Assembly (NCBI GenBank): GCA_963818725.1
Contig: CAWFTU010000009.1
Location: 410,334 to 474,333, forward strand
Reading direction: 5' to 3'
Length of the DNA stretch: 64,000 nt
Source: DATFDN01 sp963818725
GTDB lineage: Bacteria; Pseudomonadota; Alphaproteobacteria; Acetobacterales; Acetobacteraceae
The translations under genes were made by a program, and so were the position numbers. This document shows positions 9,014 to 18,545 of the stretch, piece after piece; the stretch's first letter is position 1; the number at the start of each line of letters is the position of its first letter. The notes below the pieces were generated by a model that was not told the origin of the DNA, ran no database searches, and worked only from the letters and a program-made list of their open reading frames with translations.

Positions 9014-9229
9014 CTAGGCTGCGGTCATCGCCTCGGCCTCGGCGAGCGGCAGGCGCACCACCTTGCACAGCACCGAGAGATTTCCGGGCCGTGGGCGCGA
9101 GCGGCCTGTTTCCCAATTGTAGACCGCCATTGGCGTGACGCCGGCCCGCTCGGCGACCTGGGCGACTGTCAGGCCGCGTGCCTCACGTGCAAGCCGCAGA
9201 TGCTTTGACAAACTTTTCGCGCGCGCCAT
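9014..9229 (-). CDS. XRE-family helix-turn-helix regulator
   Basis: 71 aa, a single HTH_3 domain: LRLAREARGLTVAQVAERAG then VTPMAVYNWETGRSRP, the classic Cro/CI helix pair with the WExGxxxP turn. The basic N-terminus MARAKSLSKHLR resembles DNA-binding arms. AGGAGA precedes the ATG. No sensory domain. It could be an orphan antitoxin-like or phage-like repressor, but no toxin or phage gene adjoins it. Confidence 0.82.
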   Translation of the reverse strand: MARAKSLSKHLRLAREARGLTVAQVAERAGVTPMAVYNWETGRSRPRPGNLSVLCKVVRLPLAEAEAMTAA

Positions 9230-9723
9230 CGACTGTCTCCTGGTTCCTATGACGGCGAGGTGATGTCGCCATGTGGAAAGTCAACAATCTATCCGGGGAT
9301 CGCGCAGAACGCACGCGAATCGCGCTGGCGGGTCGAGATCATCAACCCGATGGCGGTCGGCAAGCACGATCCGCTGCTCCTTCGGGGACGAGCCACCAAA
9401 CTTGCGCGCCTCCGCTCATGGTGAACAATGACTGAAGAAGCGGTGGACAATTCGCCGAGCCACCGTCTCGCGCAGTCACTCGCCAACCGGGAAACTGCCA
9501 GCGAGGAACATCGGCATGGTGCGGGCGCGCCTGTGCCTGCCAGCGTTCTTGATCACCCTGGCATACATGCGACCGAAATCGCGGGTCGATGAGGGCGTGC
9601 GGCTCGCCATCCGCGAGAAGGCTGCGCCTGCAAATCCACGGACGTGGGTTCGATGTCCGCCCTGGACCTCCACCCTGTGCCGACCGCCTTTACAACCGGC
9701 CGGGAATTGCCCGTATAGGCGCG
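9230..9723. other. Intergenic region, no gene seen
   Basis: About 490 bases between the divergent XRE and ClC genes. It should hold both promoters, but I cannot place -35/-10 boxes with confidence. Short frames here look like chance. A tRNA-like T-arm pattern near 9650 was checked and rejected. Confidence 0.35.
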
Positions 9724-11133
9724 ATGGAATCCGGCCCTGAACCCCTGCCCCGGCGGCGCCCGCTCCACTCCCTGGTATCGGCGTACCGCGTCGCCCGCCA
9801 TGCGCGGCTCTACAACCTGCGCGGGCGCCGGCAGGCGATTTTCCTTTTGGGGGGAGCGGTCATCGGGCTTGCCGGCGTCGCTATGGCGCTGGGGGCGAAC
9901 GCGGCCCAGGACGTGTTCGACAGGCTTGTGGCCCGCGCCCCGCTCGCGCCGCTCGTCGTGACCCCGCTGGGCTTCGCGCTGCTGTCCTGGATCACGCGGC
10001 GCTTCGTGCCGAACTCGGAGGGCAGCGGCATCCCACAGGCGATCGCCGCGCGGCGCCTGTGGAGCCGGACGGAGCGCGCCAAGCTCGTCTCGCTCTGGAT
10101 CGGTGCGAACAAGATCCTGCTGACCCTGGCGGGGCTGGTCATCGGTGCCTCGATCGGGCGCGAGGGTCCGACGGTGCAGGTCGGCGCCTCCATCATGTTC
10201 GCGATCGGGCGGCTGTCGCCGGCGCGCCAGCCGGGGCTGATCCTGGCCGGCGCCTCGGCGGGAATCGCGGCGGCGTTCAACACCCCGTTGGCTGGCGTGA
10301 TCTTCGGCATCGAGGAAATGAGCCGCGCCTTCGACGAGCGCGCGAACAGCCTCATCATCGGCGGGGTGGTCGCGGCGGGAATCGTCTCCATCGGCCTGCT
10401 CGGCAACTACACGTATTTCGGCGTGACCACGGCGGCGGTGGGCGGCGCGGCCGGGTGGGCGATGGTGCCGGTCTGCGGCGTCGTGGGCGGGCTTGCCGGG
10501 GGCCTGTTCAGCCGCATCCTGGTCGAGGTCGGGCGCGGGCTGCCGGGCGCGGTCGGGCAGGGCATCCGTCGGCACCGCACTCTGTTCGCGCTGGGCTGCG
10601 GCCTGCTGGTCGCCGTCTGTGGGCTTGGCTCCGGCGACACCGCGTTCGGCACCGGCTACGGACAGGTGCGGGGGCTGATCGAGCACGGCACGCCCCTGCC
10701 ACTCTCCTTCGGGCCGCTGAAACTGTTGGCCACGGCGGCGTCCTCCGTCGCCGGCATCCCGGGCGGACTGTTCTCGCCGTCGATGGCGGTCGGCGCCGGG
10801 ATCGGCTTCGACCTGTGGCACCTTTTGCCAGGGACGCTCGGCGCGCCGCTGGGGGCGGTGGTGATGTTGGGCATGGTGGCCTACTTCGCGGGCGTGGTGC
10901 AGGCGCCGATCACCGCCTTCGCCATCGTCGCGGAGATGACGGCCGACAACGCCATGGTCGTGCCGCTGATGGCCAGCGCACTGATCGCGAGCAGCGTTTC
11001 AAAGCTGCTCTGCCCGGAGGGCGTCTACCAGATCCTGGCGCTCAACTATGTGCGGCTGTTCGCGCCGGAGGCGAGCACGCCCGCTCCCGGCGCGGCCAGC
11101 GCCGTGACACCCCTGGCGCCGCCGGAGTCCTGA
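9724..11133 (+). CDS. ClC-family chloride channel/antiporter
   Basis: 469 aa, polytopic inner-membrane protein. The three selectivity motifs are present: GSGIPQ (100-105), GREGPT (145-150) and GIPGGLFSPS in the second half. The gating glutamate (E147, equivalent to E148 of E. coli ClcA) is present, which favours 2Cl-/H+ exchange over a passive channel. No C-terminal CBS domain is fused. The ATG at 9724 gives an N-terminus of normal length; an open frame upstream to 9589 has no family similarity. Confidence 0.9.
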   Translation: MESGPEPLPRRRPLHSLVSAYRVARHARLYNLRGRRQAIFLLGGAVIGLAGVAMALGANAAQDVFDRLVARAPLAPLVVTPLGFALLSWITRRFVPNSEGSGIPQAIAARRLWSRTERAKLVSLWIGANKILLTLAGLVIGASIGREGPTVQVGASIMFAIGRLSPARQPGLILAGASAGIAAAFNTPLAGVIFGIEEMSRAFDERANSLIIGGVVAAGIVSIGLLGNYTYFGVTTAAVGGAAGWAMVPVCGVVGGLAGGLFSRILVEVGRGLPGAVGQGIRRHRTLFALGCGLLVAVCGLGSGDTAFGTGYGQVRGLIEHGTPLPLSFGPLKLLATAASSVAGIPGGLFSPSMAVGAGIGFDLWHLLPGTLGAPLGAVVMLGMVAYFAGVVQAPITAFAIVAEMTADNAMVVPLMASALIASSVSKLLCPEGVYQILALNYVRLFAPEASTPAPGAASAVTPLAPPES

Positions 11134-11136
11134 GCC

Positions 11137-11427
11137 CTAGCGGGTCGCGTAGGGTCCGTAGCCGCCCGCGCCGTAATCGAAGCGGTAGGGCTGCGCGTTA
11201 TAGGTCTGGGGCGCGCAGAGCCGGTCGCGCTGCGCCTGCAAGGCGGCGTACTCGTCCCGCCGCCCCGCCTCGTAGGCTTGGCGCATGCTGCCATTCGGCG
11301 TCATGCCCGAGAAGAAGTGCTTCATGTCGCCCAGGAAGTCGTTCTGCTGCGCCCGCGCGGGCGCGCTCGCCAGCATCAACGCCATTCCGGCCACCGCGCC
11401 CGCCGAGGCGACCCACCTTGCCCGCAT
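11137..11427 (-). CDS. Small periplasmic hypothetical protein
   Basis: 96 aa. An N-terminal Sec signal (MRARWVASAGAVAGMALMLA, cleavage after APARA) precedes a mature part QQNDFLGDMKHFFSGM, a basic helix, one cysteine and a Tyr/Gly-rich tail. It is convergent with the ClC gene, three bases from its stop. No characterised family was recognised. Confidence 0.65.
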   Translation of the reverse strand: MRARWVASAGAVAGMALMLASAPARAQQNDFLGDMKHFFSGMTPNGSMRQAYEAGRRDEYAALQAQRDRLCAPQTYNAQPYRFDYGAGGYGPYATR

Positions 11428-11537
11428 AGCACCGGACTCCTAAGGAGATGCCCACGCTTAAACGCTGATCGGCAACGACGGTTCGCGCATTCCCGGCTCG
11501 CGCCGGGCAGACGCGGGCCAAGCGAAAGAGTCCTCGC

Positions 11538-12545
11538 ATGACCTGGACCGTGCTTTATCCCGAGGCGCTCTACGCCGATGACAGCGTCGAGCGGCGCGTC
11601 TTCGGGCCAGAGGTGCAGGTGCTGATGCGCGACACGCGGTACCTGTCGGAGCTCACCGAGGCGGATTGCGCGCGCGCCGACGGGCTGATGATCATGCGCC
11701 ATCGCGTCTCCGCCGCCGACCTCGCCCGCTTCGGCCGCCTGCGCTGCGTGCTGCGCATGGGGGTGGGCTATGACAGCATCGACCGAGAGGCCGCCGCCGC
11801 GCGAGGCGTGATGGTCTGCAACGTCCCCGACTACGGCACCACCGAGGTCGCCGACCACGCGGTCGCGCTCGCGCTGGCGCTGCGCCGCGGCCTGCTGCTG
11901 CACCATGAGTGGCAGCGGCGCGACCCGCCAGCCCCGTGGCGGGCCGTGTTCGACCCGCTGATCCGGCGCAGCTCCGTGCAGACCTTCGGCATCGTCGGGC
12001 TGGGTCGCATCGGCACCGCCGTTTCCCTGCGCGCCAAGGCGCTGGGCTTCCGCGTGGTGTTCTTCGACCCTTATCGCCCCGAGGGCACCGAGCTCGCGAT
12101 CGGGGTCGAGCGGGCACCGACGCTGGAGGCGCTGCTGGGACAGACCGACACGCTGTCCATCCATGCCCCGCTGACGCCGGAGACGCGCGGGCTGATCGGC
12201 GTGCGGGAACTGGCGCTGCTTCCCGAGGGAGCGGTGGTGGTGAACACCGCGCGCGGGCCGATCCTCGACATCGACGCGCTGGCGGCGGCGCTGAGGGATC
12301 GGCGTCTCGCCGGCGTCGGACTCGACGTGGTGCCGGTGGAGCCGCCGGCCGATCCGGTGCCCGAGCTGATCCGCGCCTACCGCGCGCGCGAGCTCTGGGC
12401 CGAGGGCCGCCTCATCATCACGCCGCACTCGGCCTTTCTCACGCCGGAAGCGTGGGAGGACATCCGCGTCAAGAGCGCCGAGACGATGCGCGCCGCCTTG
12501 CTGGGGCCACAGCCCCGGAACGTCATCGCGCCCGAGAGCTATTGA
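11538..12545 (+). CDS. D-isomer-specific 2-hydroxyacid dehydrogenase (CtBP-like)
   Basis: 335 aa NAD(P)-dependent oxidoreductase. The nucleotide-binding motif is FGIVGLGRIG with the acidic position after FFDPYRP. The catalytic triad is visible as Arg in NTARGP, Glu in GLDVVPVEPP and His in ITPHSAF. Overall layout and the VPVEPP segment resemble the C-terminal-binding-protein branch of the family. The substrate is probably an alpha-keto acid but cannot be assigned. It is followed by a polyphosphate kinase 61 bases downstream in the same direction. Confidence 0.85.
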   Translation: MTWTVLYPEALYADDSVERRVFGPEVQVLMRDTRYLSELTEADCARADGLMIMRHRVSAADLARFGRLRCVLRMGVGYDSIDREAAAARGVMVCNVPDYGTTEVADHAVALALALRRGLLLHHEWQRRDPPAPWRAVFDPLIRRSSVQTFGIVGLGRIGTAVSLRAKALGFRVVFFDPYRPEGTELAIGVERAPTLEALLGQTDTLSIHAPLTPETRGLIGVRELALLPEGAVVVNTARGPILDIDALAAALRDRRLAGVGLDVVPVEPPADPVPELIRAYRARELWAEGRLIITPHSAFLTPEAWEDIRVKSAETMRAALLGPQPRNVIAPESY

Positions 12546-12606
12546 CGGCGGACGGACAGCACCCGAGCGTGACCGGCATCATCCGCTGGAAGCGTGGGGG
12601 AGGCGC

Positions 12607-13539
12607 ATGAACAATCCTGAGACCGACACGGCAGACGCGCCGCACCTGTCCTCCGAGCAGGCGCGCAAGCTGCTGGATCGGTACCGCGTGACGTCGGACA
12701 AGCAGTTCCGGCTCAAAGACTATGACCCTGATGACACGGCCGGGCGCCTTATCGACAAGAAGGCGGCTGATGCGCTGCAGACCGCTTGCATCCAGCGCCT
12801 CTCAGCCTTGCAGGAGCGGCTCTACGCGGACGGCAGGTGGGCGGTGTTCTGCGTGTTCCAGGCGATGGACGCGGCTGGCAAGGACGGGACGATCAAGCAC
12901 GTCCTGACCGGGGTGAACCCGCAAGGGGTGCAAGTGACCAGCTTCAAGGCGCCGGGGCCGGAGGAGCTGGCGCACGGCTTCCTCTGGCGCTCTGTCCGCT
13001 CGCTCCCGGAGCGCGGGCGCATCGGCATCCACAATCGCAGCCACTACGAGGAGGTGCTGGTGGTGCGGGTCCATCCCGAGCTGCTCGATCGGCAGCACCT
13101 GCCGCGAAGCCTGGTTGGGAAGGATATCTGGGAGCAACGGCTGGAGGCCATCGCCGATTTCGAGTGCTATCTGGCGCGGCAGGGCATGGCGATCGCCAAA
13201 TTCTTCCTGCACCTCTCGAAGCAGGAGCAGCGGCGCCGTTTCCTCGCGCGACTTGAGACGCCGGAGAAGAACTGGAAGTTCAGCCCTGCCGATCTCGCCG
13301 AGCGCGCGCATTGGGACGAGTACCAGGCCGCCTACGAAGCCGCCATCGCCGCGACCGCCGCGCCGCATGCGCCCTGGTTCGTGGTGCCCGCCGACCACAA
13401 GTGGTTTGCCCATCTCGTCGTGGTGACGGCGCTGATCGAGACGCTGGAGAACTTGAACCTCGCCTTTCCCGAGGTGAGCGCGAGCCAGCGCGCCACATTG
13501 GAGACGGCGCGAGCCCGGCTTCGGGCGGAGGGCGGCTAG
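12607..13539 (+). CDS. PPK2-family polyphosphate kinase
   Basis: 310 aa, soluble. Polyphosphate:nucleotide phosphotransferase that moves phosphate between polyphosphate and nucleotides. The Walker A-like block is FQAMDAAGKDGTIKHVL and the following FLWR and GRIGIHNRSHYEEVLVVRVH (Walker B region) are diagnostic of PPK2. PEKNWKFS and the DERxxWDEYQ-like segment also fit. An N-terminal extension of about 50 residues precedes the core. Whether it makes ATP/GTP from NDP or also uses AMP cannot be told here. Confidence 0.9.
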   Translation: MNNPETDTADAPHLSSEQARKLLDRYRVTSDKQFRLKDYDPDDTAGRLIDKKAADALQTACIQRLSALQERLYADGRWAVFCVFQAMDAAGKDGTIKHVLTGVNPQGVQVTSFKAPGPEELAHGFLWRSVRSLPERGRIGIHNRSHYEEVLVVRVHPELLDRQHLPRSLVGKDIWEQRLEAIADFECYLARQGMAIAKFFLHLSKQEQRRRFLARLETPEKNWKFSPADLAERAHWDEYQAAYEAAIAATAAPHAPWFVVPADHKWFAHLVVVTALIETLENLNLAFPEVSASQRATLETARARLRAEGG

Positions 13540-13596
13540 CGCCGGTTTGCCGGGCGCGGCCTTCGTCCCGATACTGCGCCAGCAAGCGAGGTGAGC

Positions 13597-14427
13597 ATGG
13601 CATTCCTGACCGAGCCGGAGCCCGCGCGGGGCGTGGCGTTGCCGGTCCGGGCCGGCGTAAGGCGCGTCGTCGCCGAGAACCCCGGGCCGATGACCTATCA
13701 CGGGACCAACACGTACCTGATCGAGACCAGCCAGGGCCTGGTGGTGCTCGATCCCGGGCCGGACGACGCGCGGCACGTCGAGGCGGTGTTGCGCGCCGCG
13801 GGCGGCAGGGTGGACCTGATCCTGTTGTCGCACACGCACCGCGACCACCTCGGCGCGACAGCGGCGCTGAAGCAGGCGACGGGGGCGCCCGCCGCCGGAT
13901 TCCGCGTTCCGGCCGTCGCGACGTTCGCCCCCGACATCGCCCTCGATGACGCGAGCGAGATAGCCGGCATGGCGGTTTTGCACACGCCGGGCCACGCCTC
14001 CGACCATCTCTGCTTGGCACTGCGCGCCGAGGATGGCGGGGCGGTCCTGTTCACCGCCGATCACGTGATGTCGTGGAACTCCTCCGTCGTCAGCCCGCCC
14101 GACGGGGATATGCGCGCCTACTTCGCCAGCCTCCGCCGCGTGCTGGACCGCGCCGATGACGTGTTCCTGCCCGGTCACGGCCCTCCCCTGCCCGAGCCGC
14201 GCCGGCTGACCCGCGCGCTGCTGTTCCACCGCATGGAGCGCGAGCGCGCCATCCAGGTCGCGCTGATGAAGGGGCCGGCGACCGCGGCCGAGCTGCGCGA
14301 GAAGATGTACGGGCAGATCGACCCGCGCTTGCAGCGCGCAGCGGAGCGGAGCGTGCTGGCGCATCTGCTGAAGCTGGAGACTGAGGGCAAGGTCGTGCGC
14401 GAGGGAGAGGTTTGGCGCGGCGTTTGA
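13597..14427 (+). CDS. MBL-fold metallohydrolase with C-terminal winged helix
   Basis: 276 aa. The metal site HTHRDHLG (HxHxDH) is present, with further ligands in HTPGHASDH and TADHVM. The C-terminus (IQVALMKGPATAAELREKMY ... AHLLKLETEGKV) matches the BLACT_WH winged-helix tail of LACTB2-like hydrolases, so a nuclease or thioester-hydrolase-like role is more likely than beta-lactam hydrolysis. I chose the ATG over a GTG six bases earlier because GAGGTGAGC then acts as the ribosome-binding site. Confidence 0.85.
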   Translation: MAFLTEPEPARGVALPVRAGVRRVVAENPGPMTYHGTNTYLIETSQGLVVLDPGPDDARHVEAVLRAAGGRVDLILLSHTHRDHLGATAALKQATGAPAAGFRVPAVATFAPDIALDDASEIAGMAVLHTPGHASDHLCLALRAEDGGAVLFTADHVMSWNSSVVSPPDGDMRAYFASLRRVLDRADDVFLPGHGPPLPEPRRLTRALLFHRMERERAIQVALMKGPATAAELREKMYGQIDPRLQRAAERSVLAHLLKLETEGKVVREGEVWRGV

Positions 14428-14464
14428 TCGGCACGCGCGTGCCACGAGGCGAGGATCGTACGCG

Positions 14465-15649
14465 GTGAGCATTCCCACGTCGGACATCGACCCATTCTCG
14501 GCCAGCTTCTTCGAAGACCCGTTTCCCGCGCACGCGGCGTTGCGCGACGCCGGCCCCGTCGTGCGCCTGTCGCGCTACGACGTGCTCGCCGTGGCGCGCT
14601 ACGCCGAGGTGCAGGCGATGCTGACCGACTGGCGCACATTCTCCTCCGCGCGCGGAGTCGGGTTGTCGGACTTCGCGAAGGAAAAGCCCTGGCGCCTGCC
14701 GAGCCTGGTGCTGGAGACTGACCCGCCGCTGCATGACCGCACCCGCAAGGTGCTCGATGGCGTGTTATCGCCGGCCGCGCTGCGCCGGCTGCGGGCGGGC
14801 TTTCAGAACGCCGCCGACGCGCTGACCGACGAGCTGCTGGCGCGCGGAAGCTTCGATGCCATCCACGATCTGGCGGAAGCGTATCCGCTGACCGTGTTTC
14901 CCGATGCCGTGGGCATGCCGCGCGAGAACCGGCGCTTCCTGCTGCCCTACGGCAACATGGTCTTCAACTCCTTCGGGCCGCGCAATCAGTTCTTCGCCGA
15001 CGCGGTCAGGGACGCGGAGCCCGTCTTGGCGTGGGTGCAGGCCCAGTCACAGCGGGCGGCGCTCGCACCCGGCGGGTTTGGCGCGGCGATCCACGAGGCC
15101 GCGGATGCCGGGGATCTCACGGAAGACGAGGCTCCGATCGTGGTGCGATCACTGCTGACCGCTGGGGTGGACACCACCGTGAGCGGTCTGGGCGCGGCGA
15201 TCTATTGCCTGGCGCGGTTCCCCGAACAGTTCCAGCGCCTGCGCGCCGAGCCCGGCTTGGCGCGCGCGGCGTTCGAGGAGGCGGTGCGCTACGAGAGCCC
15301 GGTGCAGACCTTCTTCCGAACCTCCGTTCGCGCGGCGGAGATCGGCGGCATGCCGATCGCCGAGGGCGAGAAGGGGCTGATGTTCCTCGGCGCCGCCAAT
15401 CGCGATCCGCGACGGTGGGACAATCCGGACGAGTACGACGTCACCCGCCGCAACGCCGGCCATGTCGGCTTCGGCACCGGCATCCATGGCTGCGTCGGCC
15501 AGGTGCTGGCCCGGATGGAGGGCGAGGCGGTGCTGGGCGCGCTGGCGCGGAAGGTGGCCGCGATCGAGATCACGGCCCCGCCAACCCGGCGCTACAACAA
15601 CACGCTGCGCGCCTTGGCACATCTGCCGGTGCGGTTAGCAGAGGCGTAG
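14465..15649 (+). CDS. Cytochrome P450, CYP199A-like
   Basis: 394 aa with a GTG start. P450 motifs: I-helix LLTAGVDTTVSG, ExxR in EEAVRYES, and heme ligand Cys in FGTGIHGCVGQ. From memory, long stretches resemble CYP199A2/A4 of Rhodopseudomonas: FSSARGVGLSDFAKEKPWR, LAEAYPLTVFPDAVG, NMVFNSFGPRN and ESPVQTFFRTS. Those enzymes O-demethylate or oxidise para-substituted benzoates such as 4-methoxybenzoate, so a lignin-aromatic role is likely. No ferredoxin or reductase gene adjoins it, so electrons must come from elsewhere. Confidence 0.87.
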   Translation: MSIPTSDIDPFSASFFEDPFPAHAALRDAGPVVRLSRYDVLAVARYAEVQAMLTDWRTFSSARGVGLSDFAKEKPWRLPSLVLETDPPLHDRTRKVLDGVLSPAALRRLRAGFQNAADALTDELLARGSFDAIHDLAEAYPLTVFPDAVGMPRENRRFLLPYGNMVFNSFGPRNQFFADAVRDAEPVLAWVQAQSQRAALAPGGFGAAIHEAADAGDLTEDEAPIVVRSLLTAGVDTTVSGLGAAIYCLARFPEQFQRLRAEPGLARAAFEEAVRYESPVQTFFRTSVRAAEIGGMPIAEGEKGLMFLGAANRDPRRWDNPDEYDVTRRNAGHVGFGTGIHGCVGQVLARMEGEAVLGALARKVAAIEITAPPTRRYNNTLRALAHLPVRLAEA

Positions 15650-15753
15650 GGCGATTTCAGGCTGGCGGGGACCCAGGCCCGGCCGCTCCCGCAACAAGGG
15701 GAGTCGTCCGCCCCTCCCCTGCGGAAGGGTGAAACAGATCGGCACCAGTTAGT

Positions 15754-17686
15754 CCGAAGTTTGCACTGTCGGGTGGAAGAACCTGTGCTGCAGTCTGGGG
15801 ATTTTCGTAATGACCCTGGCTGGTTACTGGACACGCGGCAAGGGTGCGCCGATCAGTTCGAAGGCCTTGCTCTGGAGCGGCGTGGGTTTGGCGGCGAGCA
15901 CGAATGAGGCATTCGGTGCCTCGGGTGGCGCGACCACGTTAAGCGTCAGGGTGGCGAGGTGGGCCAGCAAGTCGCCGAAGCTGGTGACCGGCAGGCCGTC
16001 ATCGCTGCGCCGGCGGCCGCGCTTGCGCTTGGCGGCCTCGGAGATGTCGGCCGCAGCGACTGGCGAGGCGCGCTCCTGTTGGGCAGCGTCCCGGTCGTGC
16101 TCATGAAACAGGATCGGTGCCCAGGCCGCGCGCAGATGCCACTCGACGTAGTAGGCGAGCATGCACAGGAACACGTGCGCCCGGACCCGCGGCTCGATCC
16201 AGTGATGGATGGGACGGATCCGCAGATCGACCGATTTCAGTGAGCGAAATGCCCGCTCCACCCGGGCCAGGTCCTTGTAGGCCCGGACAGTATCCGCGGC
16301 ACCCATCGACGCTGCCGGCAGGCTGGTGCGGATGACATAGAGGCCGTCGAGCCGCGCCTCGCGGTCGATGCTCTCGGGCTGGCGGTGATACGTGAAGCTG
16401 TCGGCGGTGATGGTCAGCGCGAAGTGCTTGCCCATTTTGTGATGATCGATCACCGCACCGACCGCAAGCCCGATGGCGGCTTGGCCGCGCAAGGGCGCGT
16501 GCCGCCGCCGCACCTGGGCGGCGATCCGCGACAGATCGCGCTCGGTGGCGGCCAACAGCTCCGCGCGCTTGCGCGCCCGCTCGCGCGCGAGATCCGGATT
16601 GCGGCACACGATCAGCCGCTCGCCCGGATAGTCAGGGGCAGTGATCTCGGCCAAGTCGCGTTGGTCAAACAGCGACAACTGCAGGGGTCCGCTCTCGGCC
16701 AGCGCCTGGATCTGCGGCGCGCGCAGGGTGGTGATCCAATCGAGGCCAGCCGGCTTGAGGTCATCACGGATGCGCGCGGCGGTAATCATGCCGCGGTCGC
16801 CGACCAGCACCAAGTGCCTGAGCCCGAACCGGCGCTTCAGCTTCTCGACCTGTGCGGACAAGGTGGTGGGATCGCCGGTATCGCCTGCGAACACCTCGAT
16901 AGCGATCGGGCAGCCGTCGCGGTCGCACAGCAGGCCGTAGACGATCTGCAGCCGATCGGGCCGACGATCCCGGCTATAGCCGTGCTGGGCAAGCGCACAG
17001 TGCCGGCCTTCCAGATACGACGAGCTCACATCGTAGAGCACCAGCGTGCCGTCTTTCAGGTGGCGCCGTGCCAGGCTCCGCTCGATGCGCATCTGCTCCC
17101 CGCCGAGCCAATCCAGCGCCGCATAGATCTCGCGTTCCTCGATGGCACCGAGGTCGAGGACCCGGCCCAGACTGGAACTCGCCGTCTCCGGCAACAGCCT
17201 CCGCAGGGTCGCCAGTTTGGAGCCAGGGGCGATGATCCGGCTGGCAATCATGGCCAGCGCCAGATCGCGCTCGCGCGACGGCGTGCGGCTGAGCAGCCGC
17301 GGCAGATCGAGCTTGCGCATCGTGCCGAGCACAGCGGCGACATGGCCATGCGGCAAGGCGCGCTGGATCTCGAATACCTCGCCCGGTCGTGCGATCGCCG
17401 TGCCGCCCTGCAGGAGCACCCGCAGTCCATCAATCACCAAGGCTGGCAATTGGCCCAGATTGGCCAAGGTGCGTTTCTTGACCGTGCGACCCTCGCGATA
17501 GCTTTCGCGCAACAGCACTGCCGGCGCAGATCGACCATTCGGCACGATGTCGATGAACATGGCCGAACCGAATCACGCCAGGTCGCGCCGACGCAAGCCC
17601 CGTGTATGGACACATCCAGCCCGCCAGTAACCCAGAAAACAGAAGGAAACTCTAGCGGATCAGGGCAGGGTCAATGAAAACTTCGG
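15754..17686 (-). mobile_element. IS1634-family element, copy 1 (1,933 bp)
   Basis: The ends are CCGAAGTTTGCACTG at left and the complement of CCGAAGTTTTCATTG at right. A 6-bp target duplication GTTAGT flanks it (15748-15753, 17687-17692). The same 1,933-bp unit occurs in the same orientation at 31395-33327 with a different target repeat, so it is a recently active element. Confidence 0.95.
15824..17560 (-). CDS. IS1634-family transposase
   Basis: 578 aa. IS1634/IS1549-type DDE transposase of full length: N-terminal GRTVKKRTLANLG, the first catalytic block VLYDVSSSYLEG, IEVFAGDTGDPTTL, VGDRGMIT and the late RVERAFRSLKSVDLRIRPIHH block with the conserved glutamate. The predicted protein is identical to that of the second copy. 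An open frame of 430 codons on the opposite strand is a codon shadow. Confidence 0.93.
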   Translation of the reverse strand: MFIDIVPNGRSAPAVLLRESYREGRTVKKRTLANLGQLPALVIDGLRVLLQGGTAIARPGEVFEIQRALPHGHVAAVLGTMRKLDLPRLLSRTPSRERDLALAMIASRIIAPGSKLATLRRLLPETASSSLGRVLDLGAIEEREIYAALDWLGGEQMRIERSLARRHLKDGTLVLYDVSSSYLEGRHCALAQHGYSRDRRPDRLQIVYGLLCDRDGCPIAIEVFAGDTGDPTTLSAQVEKLKRRFGLRHLVLVGDRGMITAARIRDDLKPAGLDWITTLRAPQIQALAESGPLQLSLFDQRDLAEITAPDYPGERLIVCRNPDLARERARKRAELLAATERDLSRIAAQVRRRHAPLRGQAAIGLAVGAVIDHHKMGKHFALTITADSFTYHRQPESIDREARLDGLYVIRTSLPAASMGAADTVRAYKDLARVERAFRSLKSVDLRIRPIHHWIEPRVRAHVFLCMLAYYVEWHLRAAWAPILFHEHDRDAAQQERASPVAAADISEAAKRKRGRRRSDDGLPVTSFGDLLAHLATLTLNVVAPPEAPNASFVLAAKPTPLQSKAFELIGAPLPRVQ

Positions 17687-18545
17687 GTTAGTCTGAAACC
17701 GCACAAGAGCGTGTTACGCACCTGACCTCCGGCTGCCGCCGACCGGAACGAGGTGACTGTCGCCAAGGGCTGCTCTCGACCCAGGTCGGTCCTGCCACGC
17801 CCGCATGCTCGTTCCAAAAGCGGTCATTTGACAACCGCGTGCAGGACAGCTATCTCCGGCTAAATGCTCTTTGATCTGCGATGTCCCGAATCAGAACTCT
17901 CGCAGCAACTTTCGGCCCGTAATCACCGACGCGGTTACCCGAGTGTGACAAACTGCTATCCTCTGTGTGACAGAATTCGGATGGTCGGGCGGATACTGTT
18001 CCATAGTAGCTGCAAGCCTGACATCATCGCACCAAGATTGATGGTTGCGTCAGTTGCGGTGCGAATCGCCTCTAAATCCGCAGCTCCTCTCGAATGACGA
18101 GCAATTGGCCGTAGAGCTCGAATGAGATTGAGCATGTCACCAGGTGAAATCATCAGGTTCTCACCGATTTCATAAGCTTGCAACATCCGTTGCGTGCGAT
18201 GTGCAATCGGCAAATAATTTCGTTGGGGAGTAAGGTTAAACGTCTGCTGGAAAAACGGGACCGCGCGGCCACTGCAAGCATTTGCTTGAGAAGCGATCTC
18301 TTCGAAGTGCGCCTCTCCCGCTCTCGAATATCGAAACTTTTCCCGCCCGATCTCGACCAACTCGGCAGGCAAAGGGTACACCTCTCCATAGCCGGCAAAA
18401 GCGAACCTCGCGGGCGTTCTCTCTTCGAACAGACGCCTCATTGCGGCGCCATGCTCAGCCATCACAAGGGGTGGGACATCCGGATCGAAGAACAAGAAGA
18501 GTATTTCTGGACCAAGCGCGTCGTCGAACTCAGTCCGCCTCTCCA

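Noticed and set aside
9640..9680. GTGGGTTCGATGTCC, tRNA T-arm-like
   Set aside because: No matching acceptor, D or anticodon arms and no CCA-compatible end; the stem pairing is wrong for a T-loop.
12802..14487. 561-codon reverse frame opposite the PPK2 and MBL genes
   Set aside because: Antisense shadow of two clearly recognisable forward genes.
16385..17677. 430-codon plus-strand frames opposite both IS1634 transposases (also 32026-33318)
   Set aside because: Codon-shadow frames: they mirror the third-position GC of the transposase gene, and their protein text is low-complexity Gln/Arg/Ala.
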